Below are positions 1 to 8,200 of a stretch of 33,971 nt of DNA, piece by piece. The stretch lies in NCBI GenBank assembly GCA_021200995.1, contig JAJQFS010000063.1:1-33971 (forward strand). Reading direction: 5' to 3'. Source of the DNA: Lachnospiraceae bacterium (GTDB taxonomy: Bacteria; Bacillota; Clostridia; Lachnospirales; Lachnospiraceae). Below the pieces are notes generated by a model. The model was not told the origin of the DNA, made no database searches, and was given only the letters and a program-made list of their open reading frames with translations. How positions within the stretch are numbered: the first letter of the stretch is position 1; every line of letters starts with the position of its first letter. Made by a program: the position numbers and the translations under genes.

Positions 1-117
1 TCGTAGGTTTTGCAAACCTTTATTTGCGGGCATTTGGAACATCGAATTTAATTCTAAACAACCGGAGTCCAAAAAATTCGTACATTTTAGTCAAAACATG
101 GAAATTACGAAAAGGGC

Positions 118-146
118 TTGCAATTTGAAAGAGAATAGAGTAAAGT
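118..146 (+). promoter_or_regulatory. Putative sigma-A promoter of glnN
   Basis: A TTGCAA -35 box (118-123) and a TAAAGT -10 box (141-146) are separated by exactly 17 bases. Each matches 4 of 6 consensus positions. Transcription would begin near 153, so the leader would contain the terminator hairpin at 181-215. Bases 1-117 show no other feature I can support. Confidence 0.5.
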
Positions 147-172
147 GATTGCAATCGGGGAAACCGTGGGAA

Positions 173-215
173 GAACGAGGACGTTCAGAGGACAAATACC
201 TTTGAACGTTTTTTT
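173..215 (+). terminator. Leader terminator with competing hairpin upstream of glnN
   Basis: An 11-bp stem (181-191 with 199-209, one G-T pair, 7-base loop) is followed at once by a run of T (209-215), the form of an intrinsic terminator. It lies between the promoter and the glnN start at 268, so it would stop transcription before the gene. An alternative hairpin, GAACG-AGGA-CGTTC (173-186), uses bases 182-186 that are also needed for the terminator's 5' arm, so the two cannot form together. This is the layout of an attenuator. Inference: an ANTAR protein such as the one at 24518 could be the antiterminating factor. Confidence 0.65.
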
Positions 216-267
216 ATTTTGAAAATCTGCGGCAGCGGCCCGTAACTCGGTTTGGAGGGAAAGATTT

Positions 268-2373
268 ATGAGCATGAATGTAGAAGAACTGTTTGGCAGT
301 AATGTCTTTGACATCGGCACCATGAGAGAGCGGCTGCCGAAGAATGTGTTTAAAGACGTTGTGAAGGTCATGAAGGAAGGCAGCGAGCTGTCCTTAGAGG
401 ACGCGAATGTAGTTGCCAAGGCCATGAAGGACTGGGCTGTGGAGAAGGGGGCAACTCATTATACCCACTGGTTCCAGCCGTTGACGGATATCACAGCTGA
501 GAAGCATGACGCTTTTATTTCTTCGCCGGATGAGTGCGGGAAGATGATCCTGGAGTTCTCCGGCAAGGAGCTGATCAAGGGCGAGCCGGACGCATCCTCC
601 TTCCCCAGCGGCGGCCTGCGCGCCACCTTTGAGGCGAGAGGATATACAGCCTGGGACATTACTTCCCCGGCGTTTTTGAAAGAGAGCGCTGCCGGTGTGA
701 TCCTCTGCATCCCCACCGCGTTCTGTTCTTATAAGGGCGAGGCGCTGGACAAAAAGACCCCACTCCTGCGTTCCATGGAGGCGGTCAGCGAGCAGGCAAT
801 CCGTATCGTTCGTCTTTTTGGAAATACAACTTCTCAGAAAGTGTCCGCGAGCGTCGGACCGGAGCAGGAATATTTCATTGTTGATAAGGACAAATACTTA
901 CAGCGTAAGGACCTGATTTTCACCGGACGCACCCTTTTCGGCGCGCCGGCGCCCAAGGGCCAGGAGCTGGAGGATCATTATTTCGGCAATATCCGTGAGA
1001 GAATCGGCGGATATATGAAGGACCTGAACGAGGAGCTGTGGAAGCTGGGTGTGACCGCCAAGACGCAGCACAATGAGGTGGCTCCCGCGCAGCACGAGCT
1101 GGCAACCATCTATGAGACCGCCAATATGGCGGTGGATCACAACCAGCTGGTGATGGAGACCATGAAGCGTGTGGCCGGCCGACATGGCCTGACCTGTCTG
1201 CTGCATGAGAAGCCGTTCGCGGGCGTGAACGGTTCCGGCAAGCACAATAACTGGTCCCTGTGCACAGACGATGGCATCAACCTGATGGATCCGGGCGAGA
1301 CGCCGCATGAAAACATTCAGTTCCTGCTGGTGCTTTCCTGTGTGCTGAAGGCTGTTGATACCCACGCGGATCTGCTGCGCCAGAGCGCCGCGGATGTGGG
1401 CAATGATCACAGACTGGGCGCCAATGAAGCGCCGCCGGCTATCATTTCCGTTTTCCTGGGCGAGCAGCTCGAGGATGTGGTGCTGCAGCTGGTGGAGACC
1501 GGCGAGGCAGTTCATTCCATTCACGGCGAGAAGCTGGAGACCGGCGTTTCCACGCTGCCGGAGTTTATGAAGGACGCGACCGACAGAAACAGAACCTCAC
1601 CCTTTGCCTTTACCGGCAATAAGTTTGAGTTCCGTATGGTAGGTTCCTCCGCTTCTATCGCGGACGCCAACACGGTTTTGAACGCAATCGCGGCTGAGGC
1701 GTTCTGTGAGGCGGCCGACATTCTGGAGAAGGCTGATAACTTTGATATGGCCTGCCATGACCTGATCAAGGAAAATCTGACCAAACACAGCAGAGTCATC
1801 TTCAACGGCGACGGATATTCCGAAGCCTGGGTCGAGGAGGCGGAAAGACGCGGCCTACCGAACATCAGATCCATGGTGGAGGCGACCGGTGCTCTGACGA
1901 CTGATAAGGCCGTGAAGCTGTTCGAGAAGTTTGGCATCTTCACGAAGGTGGAGCTGGAAGCCAGGGAAGAGGTTCTCTACGAAACCTACAGCAAGAACAT
2001 CAATATCGAGGCCCGCACCATGATCGACATGGCATCCAAGGATTATATCCCGGCGGTGATTGGCTATTCCAAGACGCTGGCGGATACCGTGCTCTCCGTG
2101 AAGGCAGCAGGTGCGGAACCCTCCGTACAGGCGGATGAACTGGTCGAAGTCAATGAGAAGCTGGCGCAGGCGAAAGTGGCTTTAGAGGAGTTAAAGAAGG
2201 TGACCGACGAGTCCTTCGCGATCGGCGATGGTAAGCAGCAGGCATTCGCTTACAAGGATGTGGTTGTTCCGGCGATGGCAGCGTTACGTGCCCCGATTGA
2301 TGAACTGGAGCAGATCGTGGACAGCAAGGTATGGCCGGTACCGACCTACGGCAAGATGATGTTTGAGGTATAA
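268..2373 (+). CDS. glnN: Type III glutamine synthetase (GlnN)
   Basis: Makes glutamine from glutamate, ammonia and ATP in the cytoplasm. The protein has 701 residues, typical of the large GSIII family and far longer than GSI (about 440). Visible GS catalytic motifs are GPEQEYF near residue 197, NGSGKHNNW near residue 320, the GSIII-type segment ANEAPPAIISVFLGEQL near residue 390, and NKFEFRMVGSS near residue 450. The start ATG has a GGAGG ribosome site about 10 bases upstream. The gene stands alone behind its own promoter and a leader terminator, so it is probably controlled by attenuation. A second, type I synthetase lies 21 kb downstream. Identification is very secure; the regulation is inference. 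Confidence 0.96.
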   Translation: MSMNVEELFGSNVFDIGTMRERLPKNVFKDVVKVMKEGSELSLEDANVVAKAMKDWAVEKGATHYTHWFQPLTDITAEKHDAFISSPDECGKMILEFSGKELIKGEPDASSFPSGGLRATFEARGYTAWDITSPAFLKESAAGVILCIPTAFCSYKGEALDKKTPLLRSMEAVSEQAIRIVRLFGNTTSQKVSASVGPEQEYFIVDKDKYLQRKDLIFTGRTLFGAPAPKGQELEDHYFGNIRERIGGYMKDLNEELWKLGVTAKTQHNEVAPAQHELATIYETANMAVDHNQLVMETMKRVAGRHGLTCLLHEKPFAGVNGSGKHNNWSLCTDDGINLMDPGETPHENIQFLLVLSCVLKAVDTHADLLRQSAADVGNDHRLGANEAPPAIISVFLGEQLEDVVLQLVETGEAVHSIHGEKLETGVSTLPEFMKDATDRNRTSPFAFTGNKFEFRMVGSSASIADANTVLNAIAAEAFCEAADILEKADNFDMACHDLIKENLTKHSRVIFNGDGYSEAWVEEAERRGLPNIRSMVEATGALTTDKAVKLFEKFGIFTKVELEAREEVLYETYSKNINIEARTMIDMASKDYIPAVIGYSKTLADTVLSVKAAGAEPSVQADELVEVNEKLAQAKVALEELKKVTDESFAIGDGKQQAFAYKDVVVPAMAALRAPIDELEQIVDSKVWPVPTYGKMMFEV

Positions 2374-2411
2374 GCTTTCTGATTATCGGTAAAATTCTAT
2401 ATTTTGCTCAT

Positions 2412-2455
2412 AAAAAGGAATCGCGGTGCTCCCGCCATGCAGGGCGCCGCGGTTC
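2412..2455 (-). terminator. Intrinsic terminator of the tRNA operon
   Basis: A long GC-rich hairpin (2418-2429 with 2444-2455, with extra pairs inside) is followed on the minus strand by five T residues (2416-2412). It lies just downstream of the minus-strand tRNA-Gly. There is no T run on the plus strand, so it is not a good terminator for glnN by itself. Confidence 0.7.
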
Positions 2456-2572
2456 TGATTCTGCAAGGGTATCATGATGTCTTTTGAGAATCGTACCGAA
2501 CGTACCGTCGGTTTTGGATACGATAGGAGTCTGAAATCCCTTATTTGAAAGGGAATTTAAGCAAAAAATAAG

Positions 2573-2643
2573 AGCGGGTGATGGGAATCGAACCCACGTG
2601 TCCAGCTTGGAAGGCTGGTGTTCTGCCATTGAACTACACCCGC
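2573..2643 (-). tRNA. tRNA-Gly (anticodon TCC)
   Basis: On the minus strand the acceptor arms GCGGGTG (from 2643) and CACCCGC (2580-2574) pair perfectly. The anticodon stem CCAGC/GCTGG encloses loop CTTCCAA, giving anticodon TCC. The T loop GGTTCGATTCC is canonical. The 71-nt length fits tRNA-Gly. The 3' CCA is not encoded. It is the second gene of a two-tRNA transcript. Confidence 0.95.
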
Positions 2644-2670
2644 ATGAAAAATATAAAATTGAAAGAAAAG

Positions 2671-2745
2671 TCGGGGTGACAGGATTCGAACCTGCGACAT
2701 CCTGCTCCCAAAGCAGGCGCTCTAGCCAAGCTGAGCCACACCCCG
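2671..2745 (-). tRNA. tRNA-Pro (anticodon TGG)
   Basis: On the minus strand the acceptor arms CGGGGTG (from 2745) and CACCCCG pair perfectly. The anticodon stem CCTGC/GCAGG has loop TTTGGGA, giving anticodon TGG. The T arm contains GGTTCGAATCC. The length is 75 nt and CCA is not encoded. It is the first gene of the pair, 27 bases ahead of tRNA-Gly, and follows a consensus promoter. Confidence 0.95.
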
Positions 2746-2773
2746 ATGCCTGTCCTTTCCCAGAACAAGACAG

Positions 2774-2802
2774 ATTATACTATCCGGAAAGGCAATTGTC
2801 AA
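2774..2802 (-). promoter_or_regulatory. Consensus sigma-A promoter of the tRNA pair
   Basis: Read on the minus strand, TTGACA (2802-2797), a 17-base spacer and TATAAT (2779-2774) match the sigma-A consensus exactly. The start point would be near 2767, about 20 bases ahead of tRNA-Pro. This is a strong constitutive promoter, as expected for stable RNA genes. Confidence 0.9.
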
Positions 2803-2845
2803 TAAAAATTTCAGACGGATTTTCCGGTGGATTTTTACATTGGAA

Positions 2846-2874
2846 TTGCTTTCTTTGAATTTGATGTTTATAAT
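2846..2874 (+). promoter_or_regulatory. Promoter of the nitroreductase gene
   Basis: TTGCTT (2846-2851), 17 bases, then a perfect TATAAT (2869-2874). Transcription would begin near 2881, after the upstream in-frame ATG at 2840. This supports choosing the ATG at 2909. Confidence 0.7.
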
Positions 2875-2908
2875 GAAGTCAGCAAAAAAAGAAAGAAGGA
2901 ACAGGGAC

Positions 2909-3478
2909 ATGACAGTTTATGAAGCAGTAAAAGCAAGACATACTATCCGGAAATTTACGCAGGAGGAACCCGCGCAGGCGGACCTTGTGCAGATCGTGGA
3001 CAGTGCCAGGCTTGCGCCCTATGGCGCCAATATGCAGCCGTTAAAGTACGCGGTCGTGACAAAGGAGGAACAGCGGCGCGAGCTGTATCCGTTTATCAAA
3101 TACGCGGGTTTTCTGAAGGACTGGGATCCTGCGTTTGAGGAGTGTCCCACGGCGTTCATTGTGATTGTGAACGACACCTCGATCAAGCCGACGGCAAAGA
3201 GTGAGTGCGACAGCGGTATTGCCCTGGCGAGCATGTGCCTGGCAGCGCAGGGGCTTGGGTATGGGAGTGTGTGCCTCGGTGCGATTAATCGAGTAGAAAT
3301 TAAGAAAGTGTTGGGGCTTGCGGACCAGTATGATGTCACATATCTGCTGGGGATCGGTCATCCCGCGCAGACTGGCGAGACCTTTGATTTCACGGATGAT
3401 CTGAAATATTACTTCGATGAGGATGGAAATGTGCATGTGCCGAAGCGGACGATGGACGAGGTGCTGTTTCAGATCTGA
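2909..3478 (+). CDS. Nitroreductase family protein (FMN-dependent)
   Basis: A probable FMN flavoprotein that reduces nitro groups or similar acceptors with NAD(P)H in the cytoplasm; the true substrate is unknown. The N terminus ARHTIRKF is the hallmark FMN-phosphate-binding segment of the family. ARLAPYGANMQP follows near residue 35 and corresponds to the usual SPSxxNxQP segment. The Ala/Gly-rich helix SGIALASMCLAAQGLGYGSVCLG near residues 105-127 and LGIGHPA are also typical. At 189 residues it is a compact single-domain form. The start ATG at 2909 has the AGAAGGA ribosome site 8 bases upstream; the frame is open back to 2840, but that ATG lies upstream of the -10 box. It is monocistronic between its own promoter and a non-coding gap. 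Confidence 0.88.
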   Translation: MTVYEAVKARHTIRKFTQEEPAQADLVQIVDSARLAPYGANMQPLKYAVVTKEEQRRELYPFIKYAGFLKDWDPAFEECPTAFIVIVNDTSIKPTAKSECDSGIALASMCLAAQGLGYGSVCLGAINRVEIKKVLGLADQYDVTYLLGIGHPAQTGETFDFTDDLKYYFDEDGNVHVPKRTMDEVLFQI

Positions 3479-3591
3479 CTTTCTCTTCAGATTTCTGAAG
3501 TTTATTGTAATCCGTTTTTGCATATGCTAGAATGCCCTTACGGAATTTCACGACAAAGTGTCAGCCTCCTACGAGAACGGTTATGAAGTGT

Positions 3592-3736
3592 TTATTATAT
3601 CGTGAGTGCAAACGAGTCGGCGTGGTTTTTGCGTCAGACGGCGCTAGATGTCCGGGGGACATCTGTCCAGCGCGGACCGAAACGAAGTGTAGACGGCGAA
3701 CGTAATAATAACCGCGTTCTTTGCGGTTATTATATC
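3592..3736. repeat. Structured intergenic element with flanking direct repeats
   Basis: This stretch has no convincing gene but is rich in structure. A 10-base direct repeat, TTATTATATC, marks both ends (3592-3601 and 3727-3736). Inside are a hairpin of two stacked stems (GCGCT 3641-3645 with AGCGC 3669-3673; AGATGTCC 3646-3653 with GGACATCT 3657-3664) and an 11-bp hairpin (3705-3715 with 3723-3733). It could be a small RNA, a terminator region for the nitroreductase, or a short mobile repeat. Sequence alone does not decide between these. Confidence 0.5.
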
Positions 3737-3795
3737 ATAACAGTGCTTAAAACCCGGATAATATGGGAATAATAGACGGGGAGGTGCATACGGAG

Positions 3796-3999
3796 ATGAT
3801 TTACGCAGGCATTCTGGTCAGTATGGGGATACTGGCGCTGCTGGTATCCGTCAGCGGTTTATTTGTGATGTATGTGGACATTCTTGATGTGAGAGAGGAA
3901 CGTAAGAGAAGAGAAAAACGCCTGTCCCGTGTGATGGCGGGGCAGGCGGTGTCTGTTGGGACATGTGATGAGATACAGGGAGAATTCACTTTGAAGTGA
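3796..3999 (+). CDS. Small single-pass membrane protein, unknown function
   Basis: A 67-residue protein if it starts at the ATG at 3796; the frame is open from 3763. I do not recognise it. Residues 1-27 form one hydrophobic membrane segment (MIYAGILVSMGILALLVSVS...). A strongly basic and acidic cytoplasmic stretch, REERKRREKRLSR, follows. The positive-inside rule places the N terminus outside and the C terminus in the cytoplasm. GGGGAGG at 3778-3784 is a ribosome site 11 bases before this ATG. It stands alone between a structured non-coding element and a convergent transporter gene. The hydrophobic segment, basic flank and ribosome site favour a real gene, but there is no domain to support it. 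Confidence 0.5.
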   Translation: MIYAGILVSMGILALLVSVSGLFVMYVDILDVREERKRREKRLSRVMAGQAVSVGTCDEIQGEFTLK

Positions 4000-4037
4000 A
4001 TTTCCGTATCCGGGGTATTGCTGGGGAGGCGTCTGTT

Positions 4038-4879
4038 TCAGGCGTCCTCCTCCTTCCATTTTTTCTGGACCAGATAGCTGGGCAGGCTGACAAAGACGAT
4101 GCCGCCGATCAGGTTACCGATGGTCACAGGGATGAAGTTATTGAGACTGTTTAAGACAGTCAGGCTGCTAATCTGCTCAGCGGTCAGACCGTAGGCTTCC
4201 TGCGCGAGCGCCACATATTTGGAACTCGAGGCCGCCAGAATGCCGATGGGAATGTAGAACATATTGGCGACGCAGTGCTCAAACCCGCAGATCACGAAGG
4301 CAAAGATCGGGAAAAAGGCGGAGAAGAGCTTGCCGATCGCGTCCGTGGCGGAGGCCGCCATCAGAATGGCTACGCATACCAGGATATTGCAGAGGATGCC
4401 GGAGGTTAATCCCTTCATCGGAGTGATGGCAACCTTGGAAACCGCGATTTTGATGGCGTATGCGCCCAGCATCCCGCTGCCGAGATCCAGATTGCCACTG
4501 AAAAAGAGCAAAACGTCGATCAGCAGGGCTCCCGCCAGATTGCTGAAATAAACGACCGTCAGGTTGCGGACCAGCTGTCTGACGTTGATTTTTTCTCCAG
4601 GACAGCAATCTCGATCAGACAGTTGCCTGTAAACAACTCCGCGCCGCCAAAGACGGTCATCATCAGGCCGACAGGGAAGACCACTCCCGTAATCAGCCGT
4701 TGCAGTCCTGTGTCGCTGACGCCGAAGGCCGCGGTGCTGGAGGCCGCGCCGCCCAGGGCGATAAAACCACCCGCCAGGATCCCTAAGACGATCATCCTGC
4801 GAAGGGAAAGAGAAGCCTTGACTTCGGCGGATTTGACATTCAGTTCGATGCCTTCCGCTGCTCCGTGAAAGTTATCCAT
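4038..4879 (-). pseudogene. Formate/nitrite transporter (FocA/NirC family), frameshifted
   Basis: Encodes a pentameric channel for small anions such as formate, nitrite or hydrosulfide in the inner membrane. Read from 4879, the first 97 residues are FNT-like: an N-terminal cytoplasmic helix, then RMIVLGILAGGFIALGGAAS and FGGAELFTGNCL. After EKK the frame runs into unrelated codons and stops at 4559. The rest of the family (NLAGALLIDVLLFF, then FVICGFEHCVANMFYIPIG, NLIGGIVFVSLPSYLV) continues in another frame to the stop at 4038. Adding one A to the A6 run (plus-strand T run 4589-4594) joins the two parts exactly, giving about 280 residues, the normal FNT size. A GAGGAG ribosome site precedes the start. 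It may be a mutation, a sequencing error in a homopolymer, phase variation, or slippage during expression. Confidence 0.85.
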
Positions 4880-5224
4880 ATGTAGTTCTCCTCATCATCA
4901 TAAGATTTGATTGTAAAAGCGTCGTTAACAGACAGGCAGATGGGAAAGGCTACTTTCCCAGATGACTGGATATCAGACGGCTTTTACAGATGTGGGCGGC
5001 CGGTGGGCCGCTTTCTGATTTTACACGGCATGATTATACAGGATTTTGGCGGATCCTGCAATGATTTTGTTTATGGGAGGAAAGGCTGTTTTCAGCGCTA
5101 CTCTTTAAAGGATTTGTGGTTTTGCTCTGGCGTATTTCGGAAAATATTGCTGCTCATAATACCGGCTTTATGAATCTTTTAAGAAATCGGTAAATTCAAA
5201 TCGGTAAATTCTGAAAGAAACAGG
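4880..5224. other. Divergent intergenic region with hairpin and tandem repeat
   Basis: The gap between the minus-strand transporter and the plus-strand giant surface gene. It holds a perfect 8-bp hairpin with a 4-base loop (TGGGAAAG 4941-4948, CTTTCCCA 4953-4960) without a T run, so it is not an obvious terminator. It also holds a 14-base unit repeated twice in tandem (5184-5197 and 5198-5211, AAATCGGTAAATTC). An 88-codon open frame from a TTG has no ribosome site and low-complexity-free but unfamiliar sequence; I do not consider it a gene. Confidence 0.5.
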
Positions 5225-5254
5225 TTGATTTATCCGTGGAGTATCGTGTATATT
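5225..5254 (+). promoter_or_regulatory. Promoter of the giant surface protein gene
   Basis: TTGATT (5225-5230), an 18-base spacer and TATATT (5249-5254, 5 of 6 consensus). It lies about 45 bases before the start codon and just downstream of the 14-base tandem repeat, which could be a regulator site (inference). Confidence 0.55.
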
Positions 5255-5298
5255 ATAAGTTGATTTAGCAACTAACCTGACGAGGGGGATGAATACAA

Positions 5299-8200
5299 AT
5301 GAAGCAAACGCATCAAATGAAAGGTCTTGCATTCAAAAAGCTGAAGCCGGTTCCGGCCTGGACACTGGCAATCTGCATGGCGGCTTCGTCGGCGATGCCG
5401 ACAGTGGCGGTGCAGGCCACGACTACAGCGGAGGTTGAGTCCGGAACAGGGGACCAGAGTGCCGCCGCAGATACAGATGCTAATGCAACGGGATCAGAGG
5501 ACAGCACTGAGGAAGCAGACGCGGCCTTGAAGAATGCGGGAACTGGTTCTGCGGAAACAGGTACAGTCACCGATGAGCTTACAGAGGAACTGGAGGTTGT
5601 GGTCGAAGGGGAGACTGTGACGCAGGAAGACGGAGACTGGATGAGCAACGAGGACATGCTGGACGGGTATGTCACGGAGTTGATTCAGGGGTATGGGATC
5701 TCCACGCTGGGAACATCGGCTGGAGATATCCTGTCTGATGGAATTGAGAAAAGTCTTTATGCGTTGCTGAAAGAAAAAATAGAGTCTGTAGCTACAGGAG
5801 AAGTGTCTTATACAGTTTTTACCATATCATTGGAAGACTTAGGGCTGGATGGAAGTTATTCTGCAGATGAGTTGGGAGTGAGTTCAATCTTTGATGAACA
5901 GGGCAGTATAACCAGCGAGGCAAGTAGTGCCCTGATGAATAAACTTGGAGTAAGCGGTTCCATTTCAACGGTGATGGACGCGTTGCTTACAGACTGTCCG
6001 TATGATTTATATTGGTATGACAAGACGAGCACTGGCGGAAGTAAAACCCGCTATTGGATGTCAGCCACCAGCACGTTAGATGGCGAATCATATTTGGAAC
6101 TGACAAGTATTGAATATTCCATGTCCGTTGCATCTGCTTACCAGGATTCTACGGTGAATGAGTCAAAATATACTGTGAACAATTCTGCCGTAGAATCTGC
6201 AAAAAAAGCAATTGAGAATGCGCAGGCAATTGTTGAACAATATGCCAGTTATACAGATTATGAGAAACTGAAAGCGTATCTGAATGAAATAAAGAACTGG
6301 ACATCTTATAACTATGATGCCGCATCCGATGATTATAGTGACGGTTATGGTGATCCTTGGCAGTTGATTTATGTCTTTGATGGGGATGAAAATACAACCG
6401 TTGTCTGCGAGGGATATTCCAAGGCGTTCCAGTATCTGTGCGATCTTTCAACCTTCAACGATGACGATCTGTATTGCTATACTGTGAGCGGAGAAATGAG
6501 CGGCGGGACTGGCGAGGGTCCGCATATGTGGGACATTGTTCACACAAGCCAGGGCAATTATCTGGTGGATGTGACGAACTGCGACACTGGCACGATAGGC
6601 GCTGATGACCAGTTGTTTATGATTTGCGCAGCGGGTGGTACAATAGGCGGTAATTATCAATCTTCCACTGGCGGCAATTTATGCGTTGCCAAATATACAT
6701 TTTCGTTAAATAATGGGAATTCGTCTATTACCTATACATACGATTCCGATATTGTCAGTTATTATGGGGATTATTATGCGGCGGCTTATTTAAATCTCGC
6801 AGAGACAGCTTATATTCCGGAAGTCGTCAAAGCTGACCCGGAGGTTACTGTCACGGCTTATACAGGTACCTATGACGGGTCAGAGCATGAAGCGGTGACG
6901 ATTGATGGTACCGGCGAAACTGTCACTTACAGCACTGATGGCGGTGAAAACTGGACAACCACGGTTCCGACAATCAAGGATGCGGGTACCCTGTCCGTTA
7001 TGGTTAAGGTCGCGGAGACAGATACATACAAAGAATACACGACCACAGTTACAGCTAAAGTGACAAAGAAAGCCGTGACAGTGACGGCAGTTGATGCAAG
7101 CCGGACATATGGCGAAGCAAATCCGAATTTCACATACACGATCACGGGTGAAGGGTTGGCTGGAAACGATACGAAAGATGACCTGGGGATTACGTTGTCT
7201 ACTACAGCGACAGAAAATTCCGCAGTAGGGAGCTATCCGATCACCGGAACAGCGGAAAGCACAAATTATGCTGTAACGATTGAGAATGGTACTCTGACTG
7301 TTACGAAGGCGAATGGGGCTGTGAAAGTAAATACAGCTTCATATACGAAGTCTTATGAAAATGAGACATTCAACCTGGAGTTTGAGACAGTTGGAGACGG
7401 AACAGTAACTTACAGCTCCAGTAATACGAGTGTGGTGACTGTAGACACGAATGGGACAGTGACGATTGACGGAGCCGGGAACGCTGTTATTACAGTAACG
7501 CTTGCGGAGGGTACCAACTATACAGGAGCAAGCGGCACAATCAGTGTGACGGTTGCAAAAGCGTCTGCACTTTCAGTTGCTGAGATCGACAAAAATTATA
7601 CATATACACTGGGCGGCTCAGATACGATCGATATCGCGTCTTTGCTTTCCGGGGCGACTACAGGAGAGATCGGCAGCACAAGTTATACTGTTTCCTGGAC
7701 GGATAACAGTGATATTTTATCAAATGTGAAAGTCAGCGATGACGGACAACTGACTTATAATGTAGCTGCGAATCAGGCTGCCGGCAGCACAGCGACTATC
7801 ACTGTAACGGCAGAGATGGCCAACTATGAGGATACTACCATCACAATCAATATTGCCCTGGTTGATAAGACGGTGGTGGAGCTTCAGAGTGGAAGCGTTG
7901 TAGTAACTGGTGATCCACTGACTTATGGAGATACGCTTTCCAATTTAACGATTTCGCAGGGAACTGCTGAATTCGTGGATGCAACGACAAAAGAGACAGT
8001 AAGTGGTACGGTAAGCTTTGCGGATGCGACGATTGTACCGGATGCAGGTACACCAAGCGTCTACTGGATTTTCACACCGACGAATAGTGATACATATGCG
8101 ACCGTAACAGGCACGGTTGAGATCACGGTAAATAAAGCGACTCCAACCGTGACGGCGCCAACTGTGGAGAGCCTGACTTATAATCCTTCCGTCACATTGG

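Noticed and set aside
155-166. CGG-GGAAA-CCG as a first ANTAR hairpin in the glnN leader
   Set aside because: The stem is only 3 bp and the loop lacks the A1/G4 hexaloop pattern, so I do not call it an ANTAR target.
898-1524. 208-codon antisense frame within glnN
   Set aside because: glnN motifs are clear in this stretch; no independent start signal or domain is seen.
2598-2858. 86-codon open frame across the tRNAs
   Set aside because: It runs through two well-formed tRNA genes and their promoter.
4907-5173. 88-codon open frame between FNT and the giant gene
   Set aside because: It starts with TTG, has no ribosome site, shows no recognisable domain, and overlaps a hairpin in a regulatory-looking gap.
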